From Opitutia bacterium UBA953 (GTDB taxonomy: Bacteria; Verrucomicrobiota; Verrucomicrobiia; Opitutales; UBA953): a stretch of 5,494 nucleotides of DNA. Shown piece after piece: positions 1-5,494 of the stretch. The position numbers and the translations under genes are program-made. Position 1 is the stretch's first letter. Each line of letters begins with the position of its first letter. The notes under the pieces were generated by a model that was not told where the DNA came from, made no database searches, and saw nothing but the letters and a program-made list of their open reading frames with translations. The stretch covers positions 1-5,494 of the forward strand of contig DBCR01000025.1 in NCBI GenBank assembly GCA_002293125.1. The letters are read 5' to 3'.

Positions 1-34
1 ACGCCGAACCCAATAGTTCTCATCCCTCTTTAAT

Positions 35-66
35 CTTCGTGCCCTCGGGTCCTCGTGTCCTCCTGC
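35..66. repeat. Four imperfect 8-nt tandem units beside the tRNA
   Basis: Four consecutive octamers are visible: CTTCGTGC (35-42), CCTCGGGT (43-50), CCTCGTGT (51-58) and CCTCCTGC (59-66), flanked by TTTAAT on the left and TAAAG on the right. On the minus strand this reads as A- and G-rich units of the type GGACACGAGG between TTTA and ATTAAAG. From memory, short intergenic elements built of similar CACGAAGGA-type units between TTAA ends are dispersed in many Verrucomicrobiota, Planctomycetota and other genomes, and this copy looks like a degenerate member. The octamer periodicity is seen directly; the family link is inference. It lies just downstream of the tRNA 3' end. Confidence 0.5.
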
Positions 67-74
67 TAAAGGGG

Positions 75-159
75 CGGAGAGGGAGGGATTCGAACCCCCG
101 GAGCCTTGCGGCTCGGCTGATTTCAAGTCAGCTGCAATCGACCACTCTGCCACCTCTCC
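75..159 (-). tRNA. tRNA-Ser(UGA)
   Basis: The minus strand folds as a complete class II tRNA of 85 nt. The 7-bp acceptor stem pairs GGAGAGG (159-153) with CCTCTCC (82-76), followed by discriminator G at 75. The anticodon arm is GCTGA-CTTGAAA-TCAGC, which puts anticodon TGA at complement(123-125), reading UCA codons and possibly other UCN. A long variable arm with a GCAA loop (CGAGCC-GCAA-GGCTC) identifies the serine class. The T-arm loop is GGTTCGAATCC. The 3' CCA is not encoded: the bases after the discriminator are CCC, so CCA must be added by nucleotidyltransferase. The gene is divergent from the plus-strand gene to its right. Confidence 0.97.
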
Positions 160-168
160 GTAAGCGGG

Positions 169-197
169 ATTCAACGGCGGCTGGGGTCTTCCCTCAA
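169..197 (-). promoter_or_regulatory. Probable sigma70-type promoter for tRNA-Ser
   Basis: Reading the minus strand, TTGAGG (197-192) and TTGAAT (174-169) match the -35 and -10 consensus at 4 of 6 positions each and are separated by exactly 17 nt. The -10 box ends 9 nt before the mature tRNA 5' end at 159, so transcription would start within a few bases of the tRNA. The boxes were found by eye, and the -10 lacks the usual A at position 2, so this is a reasonable but unproven call. Confidence 0.4.
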
Positions 198-269
198 GCC
201 GATTCGGTGCGTTACCCTTGGGCTTTCTCCTGATTTCCCTCGCGGGACGGATTCGCCCTTGATGCGCGC

Positions 270-1406
270 ATGAGCACCTGCGCCCGCGTCGAAGAGATCG
301 ACGGCCCTTACGGCCCCTTCGCTATCGGCGAACGCGCCATCCAACGTCTCTGGGCCTCAGGCGAAGTCCGGGGTCCGATGGCCGCCACGTCCGGCGCAAA
401 GATCGAGATCGTCCACCCGGGCGATTGGAATCGAGGGGCGGGCCCCGACTTCCTGGGCGCCGAAATCCTGGTCGACGGCAAACGCCTCCGCGGCGACATC
501 GAGATCCACCTCCGCTGCTCCGACTGGAACGCGCACGGGCACGACCGCGATCCGCACTTCGGCGGCGTCATCCTCCACGCGGTCCTACTCCCGGGCACGA
601 AGGACGTCGCGACGCTCGCCGGCCATCACCCCGAAACAGTAGTGCTCCTGCCCTACCTCCCACGCGACCTCGAAGACTTGGCCGAAGAAGACGCCCTCCT
701 CGAACTCCGCGGCCGCTCGGGCGAAGTCGCGAAACGCGTGCTCGCGGCTGAACCCAATCTTTCGCTGGGGCTGAAGCGGCGCGCGCTGGAACGCTTCCGC
801 AACAAGACCAAGCACGCTCGCGCCCGCATCAAGGAAGTCGGCTGGGACGCCGCCTGCCATGAGCTCTTCGTGGAATCGCTCGGACTAGGCGGCAACCGCG
901 CTCCGATGTCGGAACTGGCCCGCAGCCACTCGCCGGAACAGATGCTCATCCTCGGCCTCGACGCGCTCTACATGGAGAAATGCGGGCGTTGGCGCCTCCG
1001 CGGACTTCGCCCCGCCGGCCACCCCCACCGCCGGCTCGGCCAATACCTCGAGCTCTATCGCCGCCGCCCCGAGTGGCGCGCCCGCCTCCGCGATTGGGCC
1101 CTCGCCCTGCCCTCCTCGCCGCTAGTCTCCGCACGCCGGCGACTCATCGACGAGGTCTTCGCCTGCCTGCTCTCCGACGGACGGGCGGACACGCTCTGCG
1201 TGAATGCGCTCCTCCCCCTACTGCAGGACCCGCGGCACGCCCTTGATCGCAGCTGGCTCGACTGGCCGCCAGGCCATCACCCTGACGACATCCATGAGGC
1301 CCGGTCCCTCATTGGTCTGTCCGGGACTGCCCGGAACTGGGAAGTCCAAGGCATCCTCGATATCCTGCGCCGTTCGATGGCGTCCGCCGAACCGAAGCCG
1401 GTTTAG
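270..1406 (+). CDS. DUF2851 family protein
   Basis: This 378-residue protein has the hallmarks of the DUF2851 family, which is best known in Bacteroidota and has no established function. Residues 43-57 hold KIEIVHPGDWNRGAG. The signature block at 58-105 then contains GPDF, GAEI, GDIEIH, a DW pair, HGHDRD and VILHAV. A basic middle part (about 169-190) precedes GLRPAGHPHRRLGQ (245-258), matching the family's RLRPANxPxxRxxQ-type motif, and the C-terminus carries conserved aromatic and helical sequence (330-370). No signal peptide or membrane segment is visible, so it is probably cytoplasmic. P59-D60 followed by E78-I79-H80 resembles a PD-(D/E)xK nuclease core with His in place of Lys; this is speculative. 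The start is the first in-frame ATG after the TGA at 231-233; no Shine-Dalgarno sequence precedes it. Its TAG overlaps the convergent sufS stop by 4 bases. The family call is firm, the function unknown. Confidence 0.85.
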   Translation: MSTCARVEEIDGPYGPFAIGERAIQRLWASGEVRGPMAATSGAKIEIVHPGDWNRGAGPDFLGAEILVDGKRLRGDIEIHLRCSDWNAHGHDRDPHFGGVILHAVLLPGTKDVATLAGHHPETVVLLPYLPRDLEDLAEEDALLELRGRSGEVAKRVLAAEPNLSLGLKRRALERFRNKTKHARARIKEVGWDAACHELFVESLGLGGNRAPMSELARSHSPEQMLILGLDALYMEKCGRWRLRGLRPAGHPHRRLGQYLELYRRRPEWRARLRDWALALPSSPLVSARRRLIDEVFACLLSDGRADTLCVNALLPLLQDPRHALDRSWLDWPPGHHPDDIHEARSLIGLSGTARNWEVQGILDILRRSMASAEPKPV

Positions 1407-2623
1407 GCCATCATCTTCCGCGCCTTCTCGAGCGAGACGGCCAGACGATCCACTTCCTCGAGGGTATTGTAGAACGCGAACGAGGCACGGGCGGTACCAC
1501 TGAGCCCGTAATGCTTCATGAGCGGCATGCAGCAATGGTGACCGGTACGGATGGCGATGCCGTCCGCATCCAGCAACGTGCCGATGTCATGCGGGTGCCC
1601 GCCTTCGATATTGAAGGAGATGACGGCGACCTTCTCGGGCGCTTCGCCGACGATGGTCAGTCCTTTGATGGCCTTGAGGCGCTCGGTCGCCGCGGCGAGC
1701 AGGACCTGCTCGTGCGCGTGCGCGGCCTCCTGGATGGGCATGAAGTATTCCAGGGCGACGCCGAGTCCGATGGCGCCGGAGATATCCGGGGTGCCGGCTT
1801 CGAAGCGCTCCGGGGCTTCGCGAAAAGTCGTACCGGCGAAGTCGACCTTGCGGATCATGTCGCCGCCGAACTGATAAGGCGGCATGGCGTCGAGCAGCTC
1901 CGGGCGACCCCACAGCACGCCGATACCGGTCGGTCCGAAGGTCTTGTGCCCGGAGAAGGCGTAGAAGTCGCAACCGAGGGCCGGGACGTCGACCTTGAAG
2001 TGCGCGGCGGACTGGCAGCCATCGATGAGGACGATAGCACCGGCCGCCTTGGCAAGACGCGTCATCTCGACGGCGGGATTAACGGTCCCTAAGGCGTTGG
2101 AGACGTGCGCGAAGGCGACGAGCTTGGTACGGGCCGAAAGCAGCCCCTTGAAGGCCACGAGGTCGACTTCGCCGCGCGGCGTGACGGGCGTGACGACGAC
2201 CTTGGCACCGGTGCGCTCGGCAATGACCTGCCAAGGCACGATATTCGCGTGGTGCTCGAGGTGCGTGAGGAGGATTTCGTCCCCGGCCTTCAGGTGGGTG
2301 CGACCCCAGCATTCGGCGACAAGGTTGATGCCCTCCGTGGCACCGCGCACGAAGACGCAGCCGCGGGTATCCTTAAGCCCAAGGAACTTCGCGACCGAAG
2401 CGCGGGCGGCTTCGTAAGCCGTAGTGGCCTCCTCGCTCAGGAGGTGGACGCCGCGGTGGACGTTGGCGTTCTGCTCGGAATAATAGCGTTCGAGGGCCTT
2501 GATGACGACCAGAGGCTTCTGGGAAGTCGCCGCGTTATCGAGGTAAGTCAGCGGCTGTCCGCGCACAGATCGCCCGAGAATCGGGAAATCTTTACGGAGA
2601 GTGGCGACGTCGAACACGGACAT
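1403..2623 (-). CDS. sufS: SufS-type cysteine desulfurase
   Basis: A PLP-dependent class V aminotransferase-fold enzyme that takes sulfur from L-cysteine, leaving alanine and an enzyme persulfide for Fe-S cluster assembly. Its 406 residues equal the length of E. coli SufS. Visible landmarks are LDNAATSQKP (28-37), the PLP-stacking His in EHHANIVPWQ (H124), the cofactor-contacting D201 and Q204 in IDGCQSAAH, the Schiff-base lysine K227 in SGHKTFGPTG, and the persulfide cysteine C364 in RTGHHCCMPLM. The short loop around C364 marks the group II (SufS/CsdA) type rather than IscS. A second cysteine, C365, sits where E. coli has Ala. No sufBCD, sufE or sufU is adjacent; those partners must lie elsewhere. 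The start is 48 nt after the ftsZ stop on the same strand, so read-through from the division cluster is possible. There is no clear Shine-Dalgarno sequence and I see no private promoter in the gap. A CsdA paralogue is the main alternative name. Confidence 0.92.
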   Translation of the reverse strand: MSVFDVATLRKDFPILGRSVRGQPLTYLDNAATSQKPLVVIKALERYYSEQNANVHRGVHLLSEEATTAYEAARASVAKFLGLKDTRGCVFVRGATEGINLVAECWGRTHLKAGDEILLTHLEHHANIVPWQVIAERTGAKVVVTPVTPRGEVDLVAFKGLLSARTKLVAFAHVSNALGTVNPAVEMTRLAKAAGAIVLIDGCQSAAHFKVDVPALGCDFYAFSGHKTFGPTGIGVLWGRPELLDAMPPYQFGGDMIRKVDFAGTTFREAPERFEAGTPDISGAIGLGVALEYFMPIQEAAHAHEQVLLAAATERLKAIKGLTIVGEAPEKVAVISFNIEGGHPHDIGTLLDADGIAIRTGHHCCMPLMKHYGLSGTARASFAFYNTLEEVDRLAVSLEKARKMMA

Positions 2624-2671
2624 GGGTCGAACGTAAGCGGACCTGGGCGGGGCGCAACCGGGAAGCGAAAA

Positions 2672-3799
2672 TCAAGGGACCGGCGGGAGGCGCACGGCCT
2701 TACGAATATAGGCCGGCACATCGACGTCCTGCCCGTCGATGAAGGTCATCGGCGTGCCACCGAAGAGACCGCGACGCATGGATTCCTCCGTCGCGAACTC
2801 GAAGATCGGCTGAGCGGGATCCTCGGCTTTGGCACCCTTCTTGGGCTTCGCCGGCGGCTTCGGCGCGGGTAGCGAAGCGCCGAGCACCGAGACTTCGATC
2901 CGGTCGCCAAGCGTTGGCTCGATGCGCGCGCAGAGGACCGTGGAGGTCTCGCCGCCGAAACGCGCGCGGATCGCGGCGACGGCCTCAAAGGCCTCCGTGG
3001 AGGTCATCGCCGGACCACCGGCGACGGTGACGAAGAGCGAGGCGACCTTGGCGACCGCACCAGGCGCATGCGCCAGCGGACAATCGCAAGCCGCACGGGC
3101 GGCCTTCAGCGCAGCACCTTGGCCCTGGCCGACGCCATAAGCGAAGAGCGTGGGCGATCCGGGCGTGGAAAGGAGCGAACGTAAGGCGGCCGGGTCGACC
3201 GCGATGAGGGCGCCGGGCGCGAAGGCCGAAGCGAGGCCGCGGAGCGCGCCGCCGACCCAGTTATCCGCCGCGGCAAACGATTCGGATAATGGCGCTTCCG
3301 GCGAGACCTGCTGGAGCAAGAGATCGTTATGCACCACGACGAGCCCATGGCACTTCTGGCCGAGTTTGACCGTGGCATCGTTGGCCTGGCGCATGCGACG
3401 CTCGCCTTCGTGCGAGAACGGCATCGTCGCGAAAGAGAGGACTGTCGCACCGCACTCGGCCGCATAGCCGGCGACCACGGAGGCGGCGCCGCTGCCGGTA
3501 CCACCACCCAAGCCAGTGACGAGCACGACCACGGGGACGCCGGCGAACAGGCGACGGAGCGCGGCTTCTTCAGATTCAGCGGAAGCAAGGCCCAGCGCGG
3601 CTTCACCCCCGGTACCCATCCCGCGCGTCTGCGCCCGGCCGAGCTGCAACGTGGCGGCGGTGCCGGCGGACAAGGAACGTGCGTCGGTGTCGAGCAACGC
3701 AACGGCGACTTCAGGCGGCAACTGCGCCGACAGGCGCATGACCATCGAGCACCCTGCCCCACCGAGGCCGACCAGGAGGATGGAAGCGGGCGTGGACAT
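2672..3799 (-). CDS. ftsZ: Cell division protein FtsZ, with atypical active-site residues
   Basis: Tubulin-like GTPase that polymerises into the cytokinetic ring, here 375 residues (E. coli 383). In order: T1 loop GLGGAGCS (11-18), DTDA (37-40), TRGMGTGG (58-65), tubulin signature GGGTGSG (98-104), EGERRMRQA (131-139), HNDLLL (157-162), then the second subdomain to about 310. A proline- and lysine-rich linker (310-330) leads to a tail with DVDVPAYIRKA (358-368), the conserved peptide that binds FtsA. By ungapped comparison with E. coli, the T7 loop reads ALIAVDPAAL: the catalytic N207 and D212 equivalents are Ala (A200, A205), only D202 remains. The guanine-contact N24 and D187 equivalents are S18 and N180. 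I start at 3799, one base after the ftsA stop (TAA-G-ATG); an in-frame ATG at 3868 would add 23 non-FtsZ residues inside ftsA. Identity as the dcw FtsZ is secure; its GTPase activity is not. Confidence 0.93.
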   Translation of the reverse strand: MSTPASILLVGLGGAGCSMVMRLSAQLPPEVAVALLDTDARSLSAGTAATLQLGRAQTRGMGTGGEAALGLASAESEEAALRRLFAGVPVVVLVTGLGGGTGSGAASVVAGYAAECGATVLSFATMPFSHEGERRMRQANDATVKLGQKCHGLVVVHNDLLLQQVSPEAPLSESFAAADNWVGGALRGLASAFAPGALIAVDPAALRSLLSTPGSPTLFAYGVGQGQGAALKAARAACDCPLAHAPGAVAKVASLFVTVAGGPAMTSTEAFEAVAAIRARFGGETSTVLCARIEPTLGDRIEVSVLGASLPAPKPPAKPKKGAKAEDPAQPIFEFATEESMRRGLFGGTPMTFIDGQDVDVPAYIRKAVRLPPVP

Positions 3800-3800
3800 C

Positions 3801-5033
3801 TTAGAGTCGGAAGATTTCCTTGAGCTGGGCAAGGAACCCACGCGGACGACGCACCGGGGGCGGCGCATCCGTGATCGCGGCCGTCATGAGGCCCACCACG
3901 CCGGCATACTCGGGCTTGCGGAGGGATTCGTTCTCGAAGTTCGGGATACCCACGCGGGCGGAAAGACCCATGACCACCTGGACCGCCTCGGCCGCGTCGG
4001 CCAGGCTGGCGGAACCGCCGGTGAGGATCACGCCGGAAGGAATCATGTTCTGGTCGAGCTTCACGGCGTGACCGGGGAAGATCGCCTCCAGGCGGCGGAG
4101 CACGTCCTTGCGCACGAACTCGATCGTCTCCTGGTAGCGGAGCGAGAGCACTTGCGTGATCGTACCGCGGTTGAACTGCTGGTCACCCACGCCCTTGTCG
4201 CCGTCCTTCCAGATGGTCTGGTTGACGTCGTTCTCGCGGTGCATCGCGGAACCGAAGCGGAGCTTCAGGTCCTCGGCCGTCTCGCGGCTGATGCGCAGCG
4301 CCACGCTGAGGTCGTTGGTCAGGTGCTCGCCGCCCACGGGGATCGAGCCCGCACAGAGGATATGTTCCTTATAGTAGAGAATCCAGTCGGTCGTGCCGGC
4401 GCCCATGTCGATGACCAGCACCCCCTGCTTGTCGGCGTCGCTCGCGGTCGCGCAGGCCGCGGCATGTGAGGCCAGGATGAAATCACGGACCTTGATGCTC
4501 ATGCCGTTCACCATGCCCACGCGCATGCGCATGTTGCCCTCCTCCATCGTCACGCGCCAGAAATTCACCTCGAGCCGCTTGCCCGCCATGCCCACCGGGT
4601 TGCTCACCGGCCGGTTGTCCAGCATCGTCGGCTGGCGCATGTAGAGAATCGTCGTACGGCCCGCGGGGGGCTCGAGGCGCTTGGCGGACTGAATCGCCTC
4701 GGTGACGTCCTTGGCGGTGACCTTGCCGTCGTGCGCAGGCACGGCGACGAAGCCCTTCACGCGTTCGCCTTCGGCCGCGGGACCGGACAAAGAAAGGTAG
4801 ATCTGCTCGACCGCGCGGCCGGAACCACGCTCGATGTCGTTGACGACCTCATGCACGCACTGCGTGAGTTTTTCGAGGTCGGTGACGGTGCCCTTCACGA
4901 CGCCGTCGGTGCGGCGTTCGCTGAAGCTGAGCATGCGGGCCTTGCCGTCGATGATCTGGCCGAGGAGGCTGGCGGTCTTGTGCGTGCCGACATCGATGAC
5001 GGCGATAAGGGAAGGAAGGGGCTTGGAAGTCAT
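3801..5033 (-). CDS. ftsA: Cell division protein FtsA
   Basis: Actin-like ATPase that anchors FtsZ to the inner membrane face and recruits later divisome proteins; 410 residues, close to E. coli FtsA (420). Visible motifs are phosphate-1 AVIDVGTHKTASLLG (11-25), the FtsA-specific 1C domain (about 84-165) with KGFVAVPAHDGKVTAKDV and NPVGMAGKRLEV, phosphate-2 VIDMGAGTTD (207-216), IPVGGEHLTNDLS (231-243) and the adenosine motif GVILTGGSAS (334-343). A basic, proline-rich stretch (390-398) leads to the C-terminal amphipathic helix GFLAQLKEIFRL (399-410), the membrane-targeting sequence. The start at 5033 overlaps the upstream stop as ATGA, and the next residues match family N-termini. The same frame is open to an ATG at 5333, but those 100 residues are Arg/Pro-rich and overlap ftsQ. 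The leader is pyrimidine-rich with no Shine-Dalgarno sequence, so translation probably depends on coupling to ftsQ. ftsZ begins one base after the stop. Confidence 0.95.
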   Translation of the reverse strand: MTSKPLPSLIAVIDVGTHKTASLLGQIIDGKARMLSFSERRTDGVVKGTVTDLEKLTQCVHEVVNDIERGSGRAVEQIYLSLSGPAAEGERVKGFVAVPAHDGKVTAKDVTEAIQSAKRLEPPAGRTTILYMRQPTMLDNRPVSNPVGMAGKRLEVNFWRVTMEEGNMRMRVGMVNGMSIKVRDFILASHAAACATASDADKQGVLVIDMGAGTTDWILYYKEHILCAGSIPVGGEHLTNDLSVALRISRETAEDLKLRFGSAMHRENDVNQTIWKDGDKGVGDQQFNRGTITQVLSLRYQETIEFVRKDVLRRLEAIFPGHAVKLDQNMIPSGVILTGGSASLADAAEAVQVVMGLSARVGIPNFENESLRKPEYAGVVGLMTAAITDAPPPVRRPRGFLAQLKEIFRL

Positions 5034-5494
5034 CGGGAAGGAAGGGGGACGAGGCGGGGCTCGGGAATGGGCGAAGTGGCGTTGGTCCGGTTCTGGATCG
5101 ACATCTTCAGCACGTAGGCCTGCGCGGTCGTGCCAGGTCGGCGGAGCATCTCGTCGACGTTGATGCGCGAGAGCAAGGCGAGCTCGTTGCGCCAGTTGGC
5201 GGTGGAGAAGACGATCTCGACGACCGCGGGGCGGTCCATCGGTTGCGTGCCGGGGCGCACGGCCACCCGCAGGTTCGAGCCAGGCGAATCTTCCTGCGCG
5301 CCGAAGCAGTCGCGCAGCGAGACCGCCGACCACTGCTTATAGAGGTTCGGGTACGTCGTGCGCACGGCGAGCAGGAACGGGGCCGCGATCTCGATGCCGT
5401 CGATCAGCATCTTGTCGTCGCTGCCGGTGGTACGGGAGTCGGTGATCTCGGGAAGATTACGGACGACCTGCTCGGGGTAACCCGCGCCGGCGAA
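5030..5494 (-). CDS. ftsQ: FtsQ/DivIB-like division protein, C-terminal part
   Basis: The frame is open from the window edge to a TGA at 5032-5030, giving the last 154 residues of a gene whose 5' part lies outside. FtsQ is a bitopic divisome protein that links FtsL/FtsB to the rest of the complex through its periplasmic POTRA and beta domains. The visible part fits the beta domain: NLPEITD (13-19) resembles the LPxLxG element, followed by a helix and a W-containing strand (KQWSAVSL). Further on, VEIVFSTANWRNELALL resembles the length-measuring strand and helix before the last strands, and YVLKMSIQNRT fits the final D(L/V)R-type strand. No membrane segment is expected in this portion. The best support is position, directly before ftsA with a 4-base ATGA overlap, as in the common ddl-ftsQ-ftsA-ftsZ order. 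Sequence similarity alone is weak, as usual for FtsQ. Confidence 0.68.
   Translation of the reverse strand, partial: FAGAGYPEQVVRNLPEITDSRTTGSDDKMLIDGIEIAAPFLLAVRTTYPNLYKQWSAVSLRDCFGAQEDSPGSNLRVAVRPGTQPMDRPAVVEIVFSTANWRNELALLSRINVDEMLRRPGTTAQAYVLKMSIQNRTNATSPIPEPRLVPLPSR

Noticed and set aside
39..233. 64-codon plus-strand reading frame across the tRNA
   Set aside because: It runs antisense through the whole tRNA-Ser gene, and its protein has no recognisable motif.
262..273. Tiny frame ATG-CGC-GCA-TGA overlapping the DUF2851 start codon as ATGA
   Set aside because: Only three codons and no ribosome binding site; most likely chance, although it could be imagined as a leader for coupled initiation.
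1511..2092. 193-codon plus-strand frame antisense to sufS
   Set aside because: It lies wholly within a confident sufS gene and shows no family motif.
2624..2671. Possible terminator or promoter between ftsZ and sufS
   Set aside because: I found no convincing stem followed by a U-run and no paired -35/-10 boxes on the minus strand.
2105..2872. 255-codon plus-strand frame antisense to sufS and the end of ftsZ
   Set aside because: It mirrors the codon structure of the minus-strand genes and crosses the sufS-ftsZ gap; the composition is charged and motif-free.
3800..3868. N-terminal extension of FtsZ to the in-frame ATG at 3868
   Set aside because: The added 23 residues are Arg/Ser-rich, do not resemble FtsZ and overlap the conserved C-terminal helix of FtsA; the ATG at 3799 fits the stop-start junction.
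3516..4469. 317-codon plus-strand frame antisense to ftsA and ftsZ
   Set aside because: The opposite strand encodes two well-supported division proteins, and this frame is a long antisense opening typical of GC-rich DNA, with no known domain.
5034..5333. N-terminal extension of FtsA to the in-frame ATG at 5333
   Set aside because: The extra 100 residues are Arg/Pro/Ala-rich, overlap the ftsQ-like gene in another frame and match nothing in FtsA; the ATGA junction at 5033 is the better start.

Overview
This is a GC-rich chromosomal window of ordinary core genes. It holds a tRNA-Ser, a DUF2851-family gene, a sufS-type cysteine desulfurase, and the 3' end of a division and cell wall (dcw) cluster in the order ftsQ-ftsA-ftsZ. 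The combination of a divergent FtsZ with a PVC-like C-terminal tail, a DUF2851 protein and no Shine-Dalgarno sequences suggests Verrucomicrobiota, perhaps Opitutae. That assignment is inference from protein style, not from a marker gene, and is only moderately secure.

Layout from left to right. Positions 1-74 are non-coding and contain four imperfect 8-nt tandem units (35-66) that resemble a dispersed repeat family. A tRNA-Ser(UGA) lies on the minus strand at 75-159, with a plausible sigma70-like promoter at 169-197. On the plus strand a DUF2851-family gene runs 270-1406. Everything to its right is on the minus strand. Reading in the direction of transcription (right to left) these are: the 3' part of an ftsQ-like gene (5494-5030, cut by the window edge), ftsA (5033-3801), ftsZ (3799-2672) and sufS (2623-1403). 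No stretch over 300 bases lacks a gene.

How the genes work together. FtsQ is a membrane divisome scaffold. FtsA is the actin-like protein that tethers FtsZ to the membrane. FtsZ forms the cytokinetic ring. ftsQ and ftsA overlap by ATGA and ftsA and ftsZ are one base apart, so the three are almost certainly co-transcribed and probably translationally coupled. sufS starts 48 bases after ftsZ and may be read by the same transcript. It converges on the DUF2851 gene with a 4-base overlap of the two 3' ends.

The most notable signal is in FtsZ. The fold signature, the GGGTGSG loop and the FtsA-binding C-terminal peptide are kept, but several residues that contact or hydrolyse GTP in canonical FtsZ are replaced: two T7-loop residues and two guanine-contact positions. 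I see no CRISPR array, insertion sequence, phage gene or defence system here.
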